From Aurantimonas sp. 22II-16-19i (GTDB lineage Bacteria > Pseudomonadota > Alphaproteobacteria > Rhizobiales > Rhizobiaceae), in contig NZ_AQQS01000028.1 of assembly GCF_002088275.1 (NCBI RefSeq), positions 1 to 64,000 of the forward strand: a stretch of DNA of 64,000 bases, given 5' to 3'. Positions 9,232 through 17,725 of the stretch are shown in pieces (the stretch's first letter is position 1; each line of letters begins with the position of its first letter). The notes under the pieces are model-generated. The model worked only from the letters and a program-made list of their open reading frames with translations. It searched no databases and was not told where the DNA came from. Both the position numbers and the translations under genes were made by a program.

Positions 9232-10149
9232 ATGACCCTCGCCTTCGGCAATCTTCCGGTCCGCGGCCATTATCTGCGCAAGCGGCTGCGGCTCGCGGGC
9301 TTCGCCCGCTGGCTGGCGCTCTTTGCCATCGTGCTCGTCGTTGCGGGCTTCACCGTCTTCCGGCTCGGCGGCATCGAGCCGCGCGCCCTGGCCGGTCTCC
9401 TGATCCTGTCGGCGGTGATGGCGAGCCTCGGCCTGATCATCGCCGTCTGGGGGATCGCGCGGGTCTGGTTCGGCGGGCTGCTCGGCGGCGGCAAGGCGAT
9501 CGGGGCCTTCGTCCTGTCGCTCCTGGCACTGGCGCCCTTCCTCTTCGCTGCGTGGCTGGCGCTCGAAAATCCCCGCGCCAACGTCGCCTACAGCGAAGGC
9601 ATGGAGCCGGACGCCGTCGCCGACGTGATCGCCGCGGCCGGTCGGACGCTGCCGGGCTGGCAGCGGGCGATCAGCGCGGAGGACGCGCCCAGCATCGTCA
9701 CCGGACGGCGCTATCTCGCGGCCGCCCCGGAGATCTACAAGGCCGTCCGCCTCGCGCTGGCGGAGAAGGGCTGGGAAGTCGACGACGTCGTCCTCGGCGA
9801 TCCCGAGGACCTGCCGGACGGCGAGGCCGGCGACCTCGGTGTCAGCGGCACAGTCGACGTGCCGATCCCGACGTCGCGGGCGGAGGCCGAGCAGATCAGC
9901 GCCGCCGATCTCGCGGGAACCCGCGACAGCGACCAGTACCGGATCGACGCGACGGCGCGGGACATGCTCCTCGGCCTGCCGAGCGCCGTCACCATCCGCA
10001 TCGTCGAGGACGGCCGGGAGACCTTCGTCGACGCCCGCTCCACCTCGCTGCAGATAGAGGTCGACTTCGGCCAGAACCGGCGGTTTCTCGAGAGCTTCTT
10101 CGCCGATCTCGACACCGCCCTCGCGGGGCAGGTGTCGACCGGTTCGTGA
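9232..10149 (+). CDS. DUF1499 membrane-anchored protein
   Basis: This 305-residue protein has three to four hydrophobic helices in its first 110 residues and a soluble C-terminal DUF1499 domain. The domain ends in the recognisable family tail (SAVTIRIVEDGRETFVDARSTS, then VDFGQNRRFLESFF). DUF1499 proteins are common in Rhizobiales but have no established function. The gene is convergent with the metallo-hydrolase downstream and is separated from it by only 7 bp. There is no operon partner. The length and membrane anchor are normal for the family. Confidence 0.75.
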   Translation: MTLAFGNLPVRGHYLRKRLRLAGFARWLALFAIVLVVAGFTVFRLGGIEPRALAGLLILSAVMASLGLIIAVWGIARVWFGGLLGGGKAIGAFVLSLLALAPFLFAAWLALENPRANVAYSEGMEPDAVADVIAAAGRTLPGWQRAISAEDAPSIVTGRRYLAAAPEIYKAVRLALAEKGWEVDDVVLGDPEDLPDGEAGDLGVSGTVDVPIPTSRAEAEQISAADLAGTRDSDQYRIDATARDMLLGLPSAVTIRIVEDGRETFVDARSTSLQIEVDFGQNRRFLESFFADLDTALAGQVSTGS

Positions 10150-10156
10150 GGCTCGC

Positions 10157-11092
10157 TCAGTCCGCCGCCAGCCGGTATCGGGCGCCGCCGTCGCCGTCCG
10201 CCCGTTCCTCGCGAACCTTCCCCCGCGCCTGCAGATCGAGGAGATGGGCCAGCACCGACAGGCCGGCCGCGCCGGCAAGCCGCGGGTCGAGGCCGGGATA
10301 GGTGGCGGCGACGATGGCCGGAATCGTCTCGTCGCCGGCTTGAAGCCGCCCGAGGATCGCCGCCTCGCGCATGCGCCGATGCCGGATCAGGCCGCGCACG
10401 AAGGGGATCGGCCGCTCGACCGGGCCGCCATGGCCGGGCAGATAGCGGGTCTCGGCCCGGCCGAGGAGCTTGTCCAGCGAGACCATGTAGTCGCCCATCA
10501 CGCCGTCCGGCGGGGCGACGACCGGGGTCGACCAGGCCATGACGTGGTCGCCGGACAACAGAATGCCGAGATCGGGAAACGCAAAGGCCAGGTGGTCGGA
10601 GGCATGGCCCGGCGTCGCCACCACCTCGATGGCATGGCCGCCGAGGCGGAGCGTCTCGCCGTCATCGAGGTGGCGCTGATAGGGTAAGTCGCCGGCAGGC
10701 GGGGCGTCGAGGTGCTGGATGTCACCGGCCTCGACGACGGAGCCGCGGCGCGCACCCAGAAGCGGCGCCGCGACATTCGACGAGAAGTCCGCCGCGAGCG
10801 AGGAGTGGTCGGAATGGGAATGGGTGAGGAGGACGGCGTCCACCGCCCGGCCGCCGACGGCATCCAGCAAGGCGGCGAGATGCGCCGCGTCCGCCGGGCC
10901 GGGATCGACGACGACGCAGCGATCCGCGCCACCGACGACGTAGCTGTTCGTCCCGGCAAAGGTGAAGGGAGAGGGATTGTTCGCCGTCACCCTCAGGACG
11001 CCGGGCGCGACCGGAACGGAACGGCCATGGTCGGGGGTGAAGGCGGTGGTGAATTGCGGCTCCTGCGAGTCGCCGGAAGATGCGTCTGTCAT
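10157..11092 (-). CDS. Metallo-beta-lactamase-fold hydrolase (LACTB2-like)
   Basis: This 311-residue protein has the metal-binding motif THSHSDH (H91, H93, D95, H96) and a later GDHVM segment, so it is a dinuclear zinc hydrolase of the metallo-beta-lactamase superfamily. The NPSPFTFAGTNSYVVG opening and the C-terminal helical domain are typical of the LACTB2/glyoxalase II-like branch, whose members include endoribonucleases and thioesterases. The substrate cannot be told from sequence. ATG 11092 is chosen because the conserved domain starts about 25 residues later. Upstream in-frame sequence to 11164 has no family match. Confidence 0.82.
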   Translation of the reverse strand: MTDASSGDSQEPQFTTAFTPDHGRSVPVAPGVLRVTANNPSPFTFAGTNSYVVGGADRCVVVDPGPADAAHLAALLDAVGGRAVDAVLLTHSHSDHSSLAADFSSNVAAPLLGARRGSVVEAGDIQHLDAPPAGDLPYQRHLDDGETLRLGGHAIEVVATPGHASDHLAFAFPDLGILLSGDHVMAWSTPVVAPPDGVMGDYMVSLDKLLGRAETRYLPGHGGPVERPIPFVRGLIRHRRMREAAILGRLQAGDETIPAIVAATYPGLDPRLAGAAGLSVLAHLLDLQARGKVREERADGDGGARYRLAAD

Positions 11093-11818
11093 GGCGCGAT
11101 CCTTATCAGAAGATCGGGGTTTTCGCGCGGCGGGGACATCACCGGGCTCCTCCTTCGACTGCAAAGAGGCCGACGGGGACGGGCATCGATCGCTCGCGCG
11201 AGTTGCCGTTCGAGCCGATCTCGCATATCTTCAAAGAGCGGGAGCCGGAGCGCTAACTCCGACCCCCTGTGCTTACCGGATGAATTGGACCCGGATCTCG
11301 ACAGCCCAGCCGGTCCGGGTCCTTTCGACCCTAAGCACGACGGTCAGCGGAATCATCCACATACCCGTCACTCCTTTCGAGGACAAAGCCCCCGAACCCT
11401 GGAGGCGCCTCGGCCGCGGTGGCTCATCCTCCGCGGTCCGCGGGCTGGGACGCGGCGCTGCTTCTGCCCTCCACCCATTCATGACGTGCGAGACAAGACG
11501 GCGCAACTTCTGCGTCGAGGCTTTCGCTACGGGATCGTCTGCGATGACTGCCCGCGTCTTGGCCCGTGAAGACGGGGCCCTTGCCTCCCGGCCCGTCGGC
11601 CGGAGCGGCTTCGATATTCGCAAGGCAGAGCCACTCATGGTTGCCGACTGGCGCCCACGGACGAGCCGGCGCCTGATCGTCCTCCGTGCATCCGGCGGCG
11701 ATTTCGCCAGTCCGCCAAGCGGCTTCCCGCGTTCCAGCTGCGATCCCGCCCCCTTCTCATCGGACCTCGGCTTGCCATAGGGTTGCGGCCACGACGCAGA
11801 GCGATTCGGGACAGCCTG
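11093..11818. other. 726-bp intergenic region with nested inverted repeats, no gene recognised
   Basis: Several frames stay open here but none shows a domain, a good start signal or neighbour-like codon use. The notable content is at 11246-11338. It holds CGGAG/CTCCG (11246-11250, 11257-11261), an outer pair GTGCTTA/TAAGCAC (11269-11275, 11332-11338), an inner pair GGACCCGGA/TCCGGGTCC (11287-11295, 11314-11322), and a competing hairpin GGGTC/GACCC (11317-11321, 11327-11331). This may be a structured leader or a remnant of something lost. It lies 480 bp upstream of the large helicase gene. Confidence 0.5.
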
Positions 11819-14800
11819 ATGGACCAAGCCAACGGAACCCGCGACACCGGCGAGGCGATCGATCTCGCCTTCCAGAGCAGGGAGATCGCGCGGCTGCGGG
11901 AGAAGCTGCTCGACCTGACCCGGCGCAACGGCCTTTTGAATTTCCGCCATTCGCGGGGCGGCGCCTTCGTGCGCGTCGTCGACGAATTGCCGGACGCGCT
12001 GCTCGAGACCCTGCGCGGCGGCGAGATGGCCTTCGAGCCGCTGCCCGACCCGGAATCCGAGCCCGCCGACGAGCGCACCGAGACATTCCAGAACGCCCTG
12101 GCGATCGGCCGGCTGACCGACGAGACCTATCTCGGCGCAACGGTGGAGCTCGGCGAGGCGGAGGCCGACACCGAAAGGCTCGCCGAGGCCGACGAGGCGC
12201 TGCGCCACCGCGTTCGCGCGTCGCTGGGCCTGCCGAAGCTCGACGGCGGCAAGAAGCTCGACATCGCCGAGCTCGCCCGGGCGAACGGCTTCGACCCGAG
12301 CTTCGAGCTGCGCCTGCCGCCCCACCGCGATCCCGAGCTCGACGGCACCGCGCCGGCCCATCTCGGCGACGACCGCATCCGCATCCTCCTCACCCGCTCC
12401 CAGGCCGAGCGGCGGCTGCGGACGATCTTCGACCGCAACCGGACGCTGGAGAACGAGACCGGCATCCACACGCTGCAGATCGCCTTCGGCTTCATCGAGT
12501 GGATCGATCCCAAGCAGCCCTCGACCGGGCCCTACCACGCGCCGCTCTTGACGATGCCGCTCAACCTGCGGCGCAAGATCGTCGGCGGCAGCTATCATTT
12601 CTGGGCCAGCGCGCCGGAGGGGGAGCTGTCGGTCAATCTGGCGCTGGCGGAGCTTCTGAAGCGCGACCATGGCGTGGCGCTCCCCGCCGTCGAGCCGGAG
12701 GAGACCCCGGAGGACTATTTCGCCCGGCTCGCGCCGGCACTGAGGGAGGCGAAGTTCCTCGGGCTGAAGCGCTTCGTGACCATCGCGATCTTCCCGTTTC
12801 CGCGCATGGGCCTGTGGGCCGATCTCGACGAGACGATCTGGCCTGGGGACGGGCTGCGCCGGCATGCGGGGCTGGCGCGGCTGATCGGCGGCCTGTCGAC
12901 GGAGGGAGCGGCCGGCAGCTTCGGCGCCGACCATCCGATCGAGGACGAGGCCTGGGCCGGCCGCGTCCCGCCGCTGGTCATGCCGGCGGACGTCTCCCAG
13001 CATTCGGCGATCCTCGACGCCATGGAGGGCAAGGACCTCGTCGTCGAGGGCCCGCCGGGCACCGGCAAGAGCCAGACCATCGCCAACCTCATCGCCGCGG
13101 CGATCGGCGCCGGACGGCGCGTCCTGTTCCTCGCCGAGAAGCGCACGGCGCTCGAAGCCGTCGCCAAGCGCCTCGACGAGCGCGGCCTCGGGCCGACGCT
13201 CCTCGAACTTCACTCGGAGAAGACCTCCAAGCCCGAGGTGATGGCGTCGCTGGCGGCAGCCGTCCACAATGGCGAGACGCCGCCGGGCCGGCTCGCCGGA
13301 CTGCGCGCGGAGCAGCAGCGCGAAGGCCGGCTGCTGCGGGCCTATCACGCGGCGCTGCAGGACAGGCCCGACGGCCACGAGCGCACGACCTGGCAGCTGA
13401 TCTGGCAGGAAACGGCGCTGCGCCGGGCGCTGTCCGGCCGGATGGCCGAGACGATCCGGCCGCACCATGTCGCCGGCGTCGATCTCGCCGACGAAGCGGT
13501 GTTCCGTGAGACGACGGACACGCTGAAGGAACTCGCCGCGGCCGCCGAGACGGTGGCCGAGCGCCTCGGCGGCCTGCGGTCGAGCCCGTGGCACGCGGCG
13601 AGCGGCCTGCCGGTCCAGCCGCATGTCCAGGACGCGCTCTTGCGCGAGCTCGGCGAGGAGCTCGCAGGCCCGCTCCGTGCGGTCGAGGATGCGCTGGCCC
13701 CGCTCGGGCAGACGGCGGACGGATCGGCGATGTCCGACCGGGCGGCACCCGATCTGGAAAGGCTCTGCGAGGAGGTGGACGGCCTCGTTCTGCCCCCGCC
13801 CCTGCCCGAAGCCGAGCGACTGGCGGCCGCGGCGTTCGAGCAGCGGCTGGGGCCGGAGACGCTTGCCGCCGCGACGGAGCTGGCGAGACTTCGGGACGAG
13901 CGCTCGGGGCTGGTCGATGCGGCCTTTTCCGACGCGGCGGCGCTGGACATGCTCCAGCAGCAGCTGGCGGCGATGGGATTCGGCCATGTGTCGATCGAGG
14001 ATCTGGACCGCCGGGCGCAGGACTACACCGGCGAGGCGGAAGCGTTCGACGCGATCGAGGCGCGGTTGCGCGAGCGGTTCGCGGGCTTCGGCGTGGATTT
14101 GCCGCCGGTGGCGGGCAGCGTCGAGACGATCGCCGGGCTCGCCGCGATCGCCCGGCGCTATCCGGGGCGCGCCTGGAGCCTGCAGTATTTCACGGCGAAC
14201 AAGCGGCGGCGCGAGCATCTGGAGGAGCTGGCCGATCGCTCCAGGGCGCTGCAGGAGCGGCTGCGGCGGCTCGGCGCCGAGATCGATCTCGGCCGGGCGG
14301 CAGCCATGGGTTCCCGCGAATTGCGGCAGATCGGCGATCTGGTCGGCGATGCCGGCCTGTTCGCGCGTCTGTTCAGCAGCGACACCAAGCGCGCCCTGGC
14401 GACGGCCGGCACGCTGGCGCGCGGCACCGAGGACCGCGCGCGGCTGCGCAGCCTCCTGCACGAGGCCGCCACCACCCGCGACGAATGGGCCGCGATCCTT
14501 GCCGACGAGCAGGGCAAGGCGGCCTTCGGCGACGACTGGCAGGGGCCGGAGACGGCCTTCGACGGGCTGGACGAGGCGGCGTCGTGCCTCACGGATGTCG
14601 AGGCGTTCCTGCGTCGCCGCAGTGCCGATCACCTGATCCGGGCGGCCCTGCAGATCGAGGTGGAGGCCCTCGCCCCGGAATTGCTCTCGGCCCCGGAGGC
14701 GGCCCTGATCGAGCGCGCGCCGAAGGATACGCCGCTTTCGTCCCTCGCCGAGGGACTGCGCCAGCGGGCGGAGGAATTGCGGGCGATCGCCGCCGCCGGC

Positions 14801-17608
14801 CGCCGGGCCGGCATCCGGCCGTCGGCGCTGATCCTCGACGGCGAGATCCGGCTCGCCGACCAGCTGGACGGCCTTGCCCGGCAGGCCGAGGCGGCGATCG
14901 CAGCGGCGCCGGCCGAGAGCCGCGACGTGATCGAGATCGCGGCGGCCGATCCGGGGGCCACAACGATGGCGGCGGAACTTGCAGGGGCGCCGGTGCTTGC
15001 GGCCTTCTTCGGGACCGGGCCCGCCGCGAGCGGTGCGGCGCGTCTCGCCGCGATCCGCACGCTCCAGACGAATGCCCGGACGCTTCATGACAGGCTGGCG
15101 AGGCTGGAGGCCGCGAGCGCCGCGCTGCGCCAGCGTCTCGGCGAGCGCTTCGTGCCGATTGCCGAGACGGCGGGCATCGCCGCCCGCGCCGGTGATCTCG
15201 CGACGGCGCTCCGGGACGTCGAGGGGCTGCGCCTCCACGCCAATCTGGAGCGCTATCTGAGGCAGGCCGCCGCCGCGGGGGTGCTGCCGCTCTACGAGAC
15301 CCAGGTCGGCGCGGGAAAGCCGGTCGCGGCGCTGGCCGACATCCTGGCGCTCTTGCGTTGCCAGAAGGCGCTGGAGGCGCCGTTCCAGGATCCCGCCTCG
15401 CCGATCCGGCAGTCGACCACCGGCCGGCTCGACACGGCCCGCAGCCGCTTCGGCCGCGCCGAGGCGGAGCTGTACCGGCTCGAGGCGGACAATGTGCTGG
15501 CGAGCGCGAGGGAGCGGACCGGGACGGCGCCCTGGGGACAGGATTCCGGCCCGGTCGGCACCTACACCCAGCTCGCCTTGATCAAGCACGAGATGAGCAA
15601 GCAGAAGCGGCACATCCCGATCCGGCACCTGATGGAGCGGGCCGGCGCCGCCCTGCAGGCGCTGAAGCCGGTCCTGATGATGAGCCCCCACGCGCTGGCG
15701 CAATACGCCCCGCCGGGCACGCTGGAGTTCGACCTCGTCGTCATCGACGAGGCCTCCCAGATGAAGCCGGAATTCGCTGTCGGAGCCCTGGCGAGAGGCG
15801 GGCAATATGTCATCGTCGGGGACCAGAAGCAGCTGCCGCCGACGGACTTCTTCGCCGCCCAGAGCGACGACGACGGGGATGGCGACGACGAGGCGGGGGC
15901 GGCCGACCTCGCCGAGAGCGTCCTCGACCTCGCCGCCTCGCGCATGCCCCACAAGCGGCGGCTGCGCTGGCACTACCGCTCGCAGCATCCGGCGCTGATC
16001 GCCTTTTCCAACCGGGAATTCTACGACCGCGAGCTGGTGATCTTTCCCGCCGCCGCCGAGAGCGAGACGGCGGGCGTGCGCTGCGTCGAGGTGGACGGCG
16101 TCTACCAGGCGAATGTCAATCCGAGGGAGGCCGAGGCGGCCATCGAGGAGGCCCGCCGGCTGATCTACAAGGCGGCCGACGACGGCAGCGACCTCTCCCT
16201 CGGCATCGCCACGATGAACCTCAAGCAGCGCGATCTCATCAACGCCGAATTCGAGCGCCTGGCCGCGAGCGACCCGATCGTGCGGGCCTATGTGGAACGC
16301 TGGGAGAATACGGTCGAGCCGGTCTTCGTCAAGAACCTCGAAAACGTCCAGGGCGACGAGCGCGACGTCATCGTCATCTCGACGCTGTTCGGCCCGGCTG
16401 AGCCCGGCGGCAAGGTCCGCCAGAACTTCGGCGCGATCAACCGCGGCGCCGGCCACCGCCGGCTCAACGTCCTGTTCACCCGGGCCAAGCGCGCGATGAT
16501 CATCGTCACCTCGCTGAAGACCGGCGACATCGTGCCGACGCCGACCTCGTCGCGCGGCGTCCAGGTGTTCAAGGGGTTCCTCGACTATGCCCGCGGCGGC
16601 GCGGTCTATGACGACGCGCAATCGCGGGACGCCGAAAGCCCGTTCGAGGAGTTCGTCGCGGCCAAGCTCGCGGCGGCCGGCTACGAGGTCGTCCACCAGA
16701 TCGGCGTCGAGGGGTTCCGGATCGATCTCGCGGTGCGCCATCCGGACGATCCGTCGGTCTTCGTCGCCGGCATCGAATGCGACGGTGCGCCCTTCCATAC
16801 GGGGCTCACCATCCGCGACCGCGACGTCATCCGCCAGAAGGTGCTGGAAGGCCTCGGCTGGTCGATCTGGCGGATCTGGTCGACCGACTGGTACAACGAC
16901 CCGGACGGCGAGGCCGAGAAGCTGGTCCGGTTCCTCGCCCGCCGCACCGCCGAGATGAGCGTCGCACGTCCCGCCACGGTGTCGGCGGACGCAGGCCGGG
17001 CGCGGCAGGCGGTCGATACCCAAGCCGCGACTGGAGCCGGGGACCGGGACGAGACGAGCGATGCCCTGTCGGCGGAGGTTGACGGCGACGAGGCGGTGGC
17101 GGAGAGCCGCTCTCACGCCGTCGCTGATCCCGGCGCCGACGGAGCTCCGACGCCCCTCGTCGTCGAGCGGCCGGAGCCGGCCGACGGTGTCCCGGCGAAC
17201 GACCTGTTCGCGCACCCTGCGGCCGCCTCGGCTGCCGTCCCCTCGGCTGCGGTCCCTCCGCCTGCGGTCCCCTCGGCTGCGGCCCTCTCGGCTGCGGCTT
17301 CCCCAAGCGATGCCGGCGCGCCGGCGCCAAAGTCGCCGCCGCCGCGGGGGCGGCACATCCGCCGCAACGCCCTCGACATCTACGAGGTCATGCCCGGCCT
17401 GTTCGAGGTCCGCCGCGAGGGGATGGTGCTCGGCGAGGTCGAGCGGGTCTCCGGCGTCGGGGTGGACCGGCGCCTGACCGCCGGCTCGGCGCCGAGCCTG
17501 CCGCGGTTTCGCGGCGTGCCCGAGGGAAGCGAGGTGACCTTCACCACGACCGACATCTACGAGGCTTTCGACCGGCTGGCGCGGGAGGCTGTGGCCGAGC
17601 CCGCCTGA
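11819..17608 (+). CDS. DUF4011/COG1112-type superfamily 1 helicase with C-terminal nuclease-like domain
   Basis: This is a 1,929-residue protein. Residues ~15-250 match DUF4011 (REIARLREKLLDLTRRNGLLNF). A split SF1 helicase follows: Walker A GPPGTGKS near 411, a long helical insert from about 480 to 1250, Walker B VVIDEAS near 1306, VGDQKQLPPTD near 1333, and motif VI around HRRLNVLFTRAKRA near 1545. At about 1605-1715 there is a Vsr/PD-(D/E)XK-like domain (SPFEEFVAAKLAAAGYEV, FRIDLAV, GIECDG). An Ala/Pro-rich linker leads to a small C-terminal domain. COG1112 helicases occur in phage-defence genes such as Mokosh, so a defence role is plausible but unproven. I prefer ATG 11819; a TTG at 11783 is an alternative. 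There is no operon partner. Confidence 0.85.
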   Translation: MDQANGTRDTGEAIDLAFQSREIARLREKLLDLTRRNGLLNFRHSRGGAFVRVVDELPDALLETLRGGEMAFEPLPDPESEPADERTETFQNALAIGRLTDETYLGATVELGEAEADTERLAEADEALRHRVRASLGLPKLDGGKKLDIAELARANGFDPSFELRLPPHRDPELDGTAPAHLGDDRIRILLTRSQAERRLRTIFDRNRTLENETGIHTLQIAFGFIEWIDPKQPSTGPYHAPLLTMPLNLRRKIVGGSYHFWASAPEGELSVNLALAELLKRDHGVALPAVEPEETPEDYFARLAPALREAKFLGLKRFVTIAIFPFPRMGLWADLDETIWPGDGLRRHAGLARLIGGLSTEGAAGSFGADHPIEDEAWAGRVPPLVMPADVSQHSAILDAMEGKDLVVEGPPGTGKSQTIANLIAAAIGAGRRVLFLAEKRTALEAVAKRLDERGLGPTLLELHSEKTSKPEVMASLAAAVHNGETPPGRLAGLRAEQQREGRLLRAYHAALQDRPDGHERTTWQLIWQETALRRALSGRMAETIRPHHVAGVDLADEAVFRETTDTLKELAAAAETVAERLGGLRSSPWHAASGLPVQPHVQDALLRELGEELAGPLRAVEDALAPLGQTADGSAMSDRAAPDLERLCEEVDGLVLPPPLPEAERLAAAAFEQRLGPETLAAATELARLRDERSGLVDAAFSDAAALDMLQQQLAAMGFGHVSIEDLDRRAQDYTGEAEAFDAIEARLRERFAGFGVDLPPVAGSVETIAGLAAIARRYPGRAWSLQYFTANKRRREHLEELADRSRALQERLRRLGAEIDLGRAAAMGSRELRQIGDLVGDAGLFARLFSSDTKRALATAGTLARGTEDRARLRSLLHEAATTRDEWAAILADEQGKAAFGDDWQGPETAFDGLDEAASCLTDVEAFLRRRSADHLIRAALQIEVEALAPELLSAPEAALIERAPKDTPLSSLAEGLRQRAEELRAIAAAGRRAGIRPSALILDGEIRLADQLDGLARQAEAAIAAAPAESRDVIEIAAADPGATTMAAELAGAPVLAAFFGTGPAASGAARLAAIRTLQTNARTLHDRLARLEAASAALRQRLGERFVPIAETAGIAARAGDLATALRDVEGLRLHANLERYLRQAAAAGVLPLYETQVGAGKPVAALADILALLRCQKALEAPFQDPASPIRQSTTGRLDTARSRFGRAEAELYRLEADNVLASARERTGTAPWGQDSGPVGTYTQLALIKHEMSKQKRHIPIRHLMERAGAALQALKPVLMMSPHALAQYAPPGTLEFDLVVIDEASQMKPEFAVGALARGGQYVIVGDQKQLPPTDFFAAQSDDDGDGDDEAGAADLAESVLDLAASRMPHKRRLRWHYRSQHPALIAFSNREFYDRELVIFPAAAESETAGVRCVEVDGVYQANVNPREAEAAIEEARRLIYKAADDGSDLSLGIATMNLKQRDLINAEFERLAASDPIVRAYVERWENTVEPVFVKNLENVQGDERDVIVISTLFGPAEPGGKVRQNFGAINRGAGHRRLNVLFTRAKRAMIIVTSLKTGDIVPTPTSSRGVQVFKGFLDYARGGAVYDDAQSRDAESPFEEFVAAKLAAAGYEVVHQIGVEGFRIDLAVRHPDDPSVFVAGIECDGAPFHTGLTIRDRDVIRQKVLEGLGWSIWRIWSTDWYNDPDGEAEKLVRFLARRTAEMSVARPATVSADAGRARQAVDTQAATGAGDRDETSDALSAEVDGDEAVAESRSHAVADPGADGAPTPLVVERPEPADGVPANDLFAHPAAASAAVPSAAVPPPAVPSAAALSAAASPSDAGAPAPKSPPPRGRHIRRNALDIYEVMPGLFEVRREGMVLGEVERVSGVGVDRRLTAGSAPSLPRFRGVPEGSEVTFTTTDIYEAFDRLAREAVAEPA

Positions 17609-17725
17609 GACCGCAGGCTCCGGTCTTCGGCCGGCGCCGAGGGGTATACGCTCGAGCGCCGAGCAGGCTCGCTACCAGGCGCGGCCCGCCAAAGCTCCGG
17701 CGGGAGACGAGCGTCGCCGGGGCGT

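Noticed and set aside
11246-11338. tRNA gene or tRNA fragment
   Set aside because: The hairpins do not form a cloverleaf, and no T-loop sequence or plausible anticodon arm is present.
11273-17356. A 2,027-codon open frame antisense to the helicase gene
   Set aside because: It lies almost wholly opposite a gene with clear helicase motifs, is dominated by Arg/Gly/Ala/Pro from GC-rich codons, and shows no domain. Long antisense frames are expected at this base composition.
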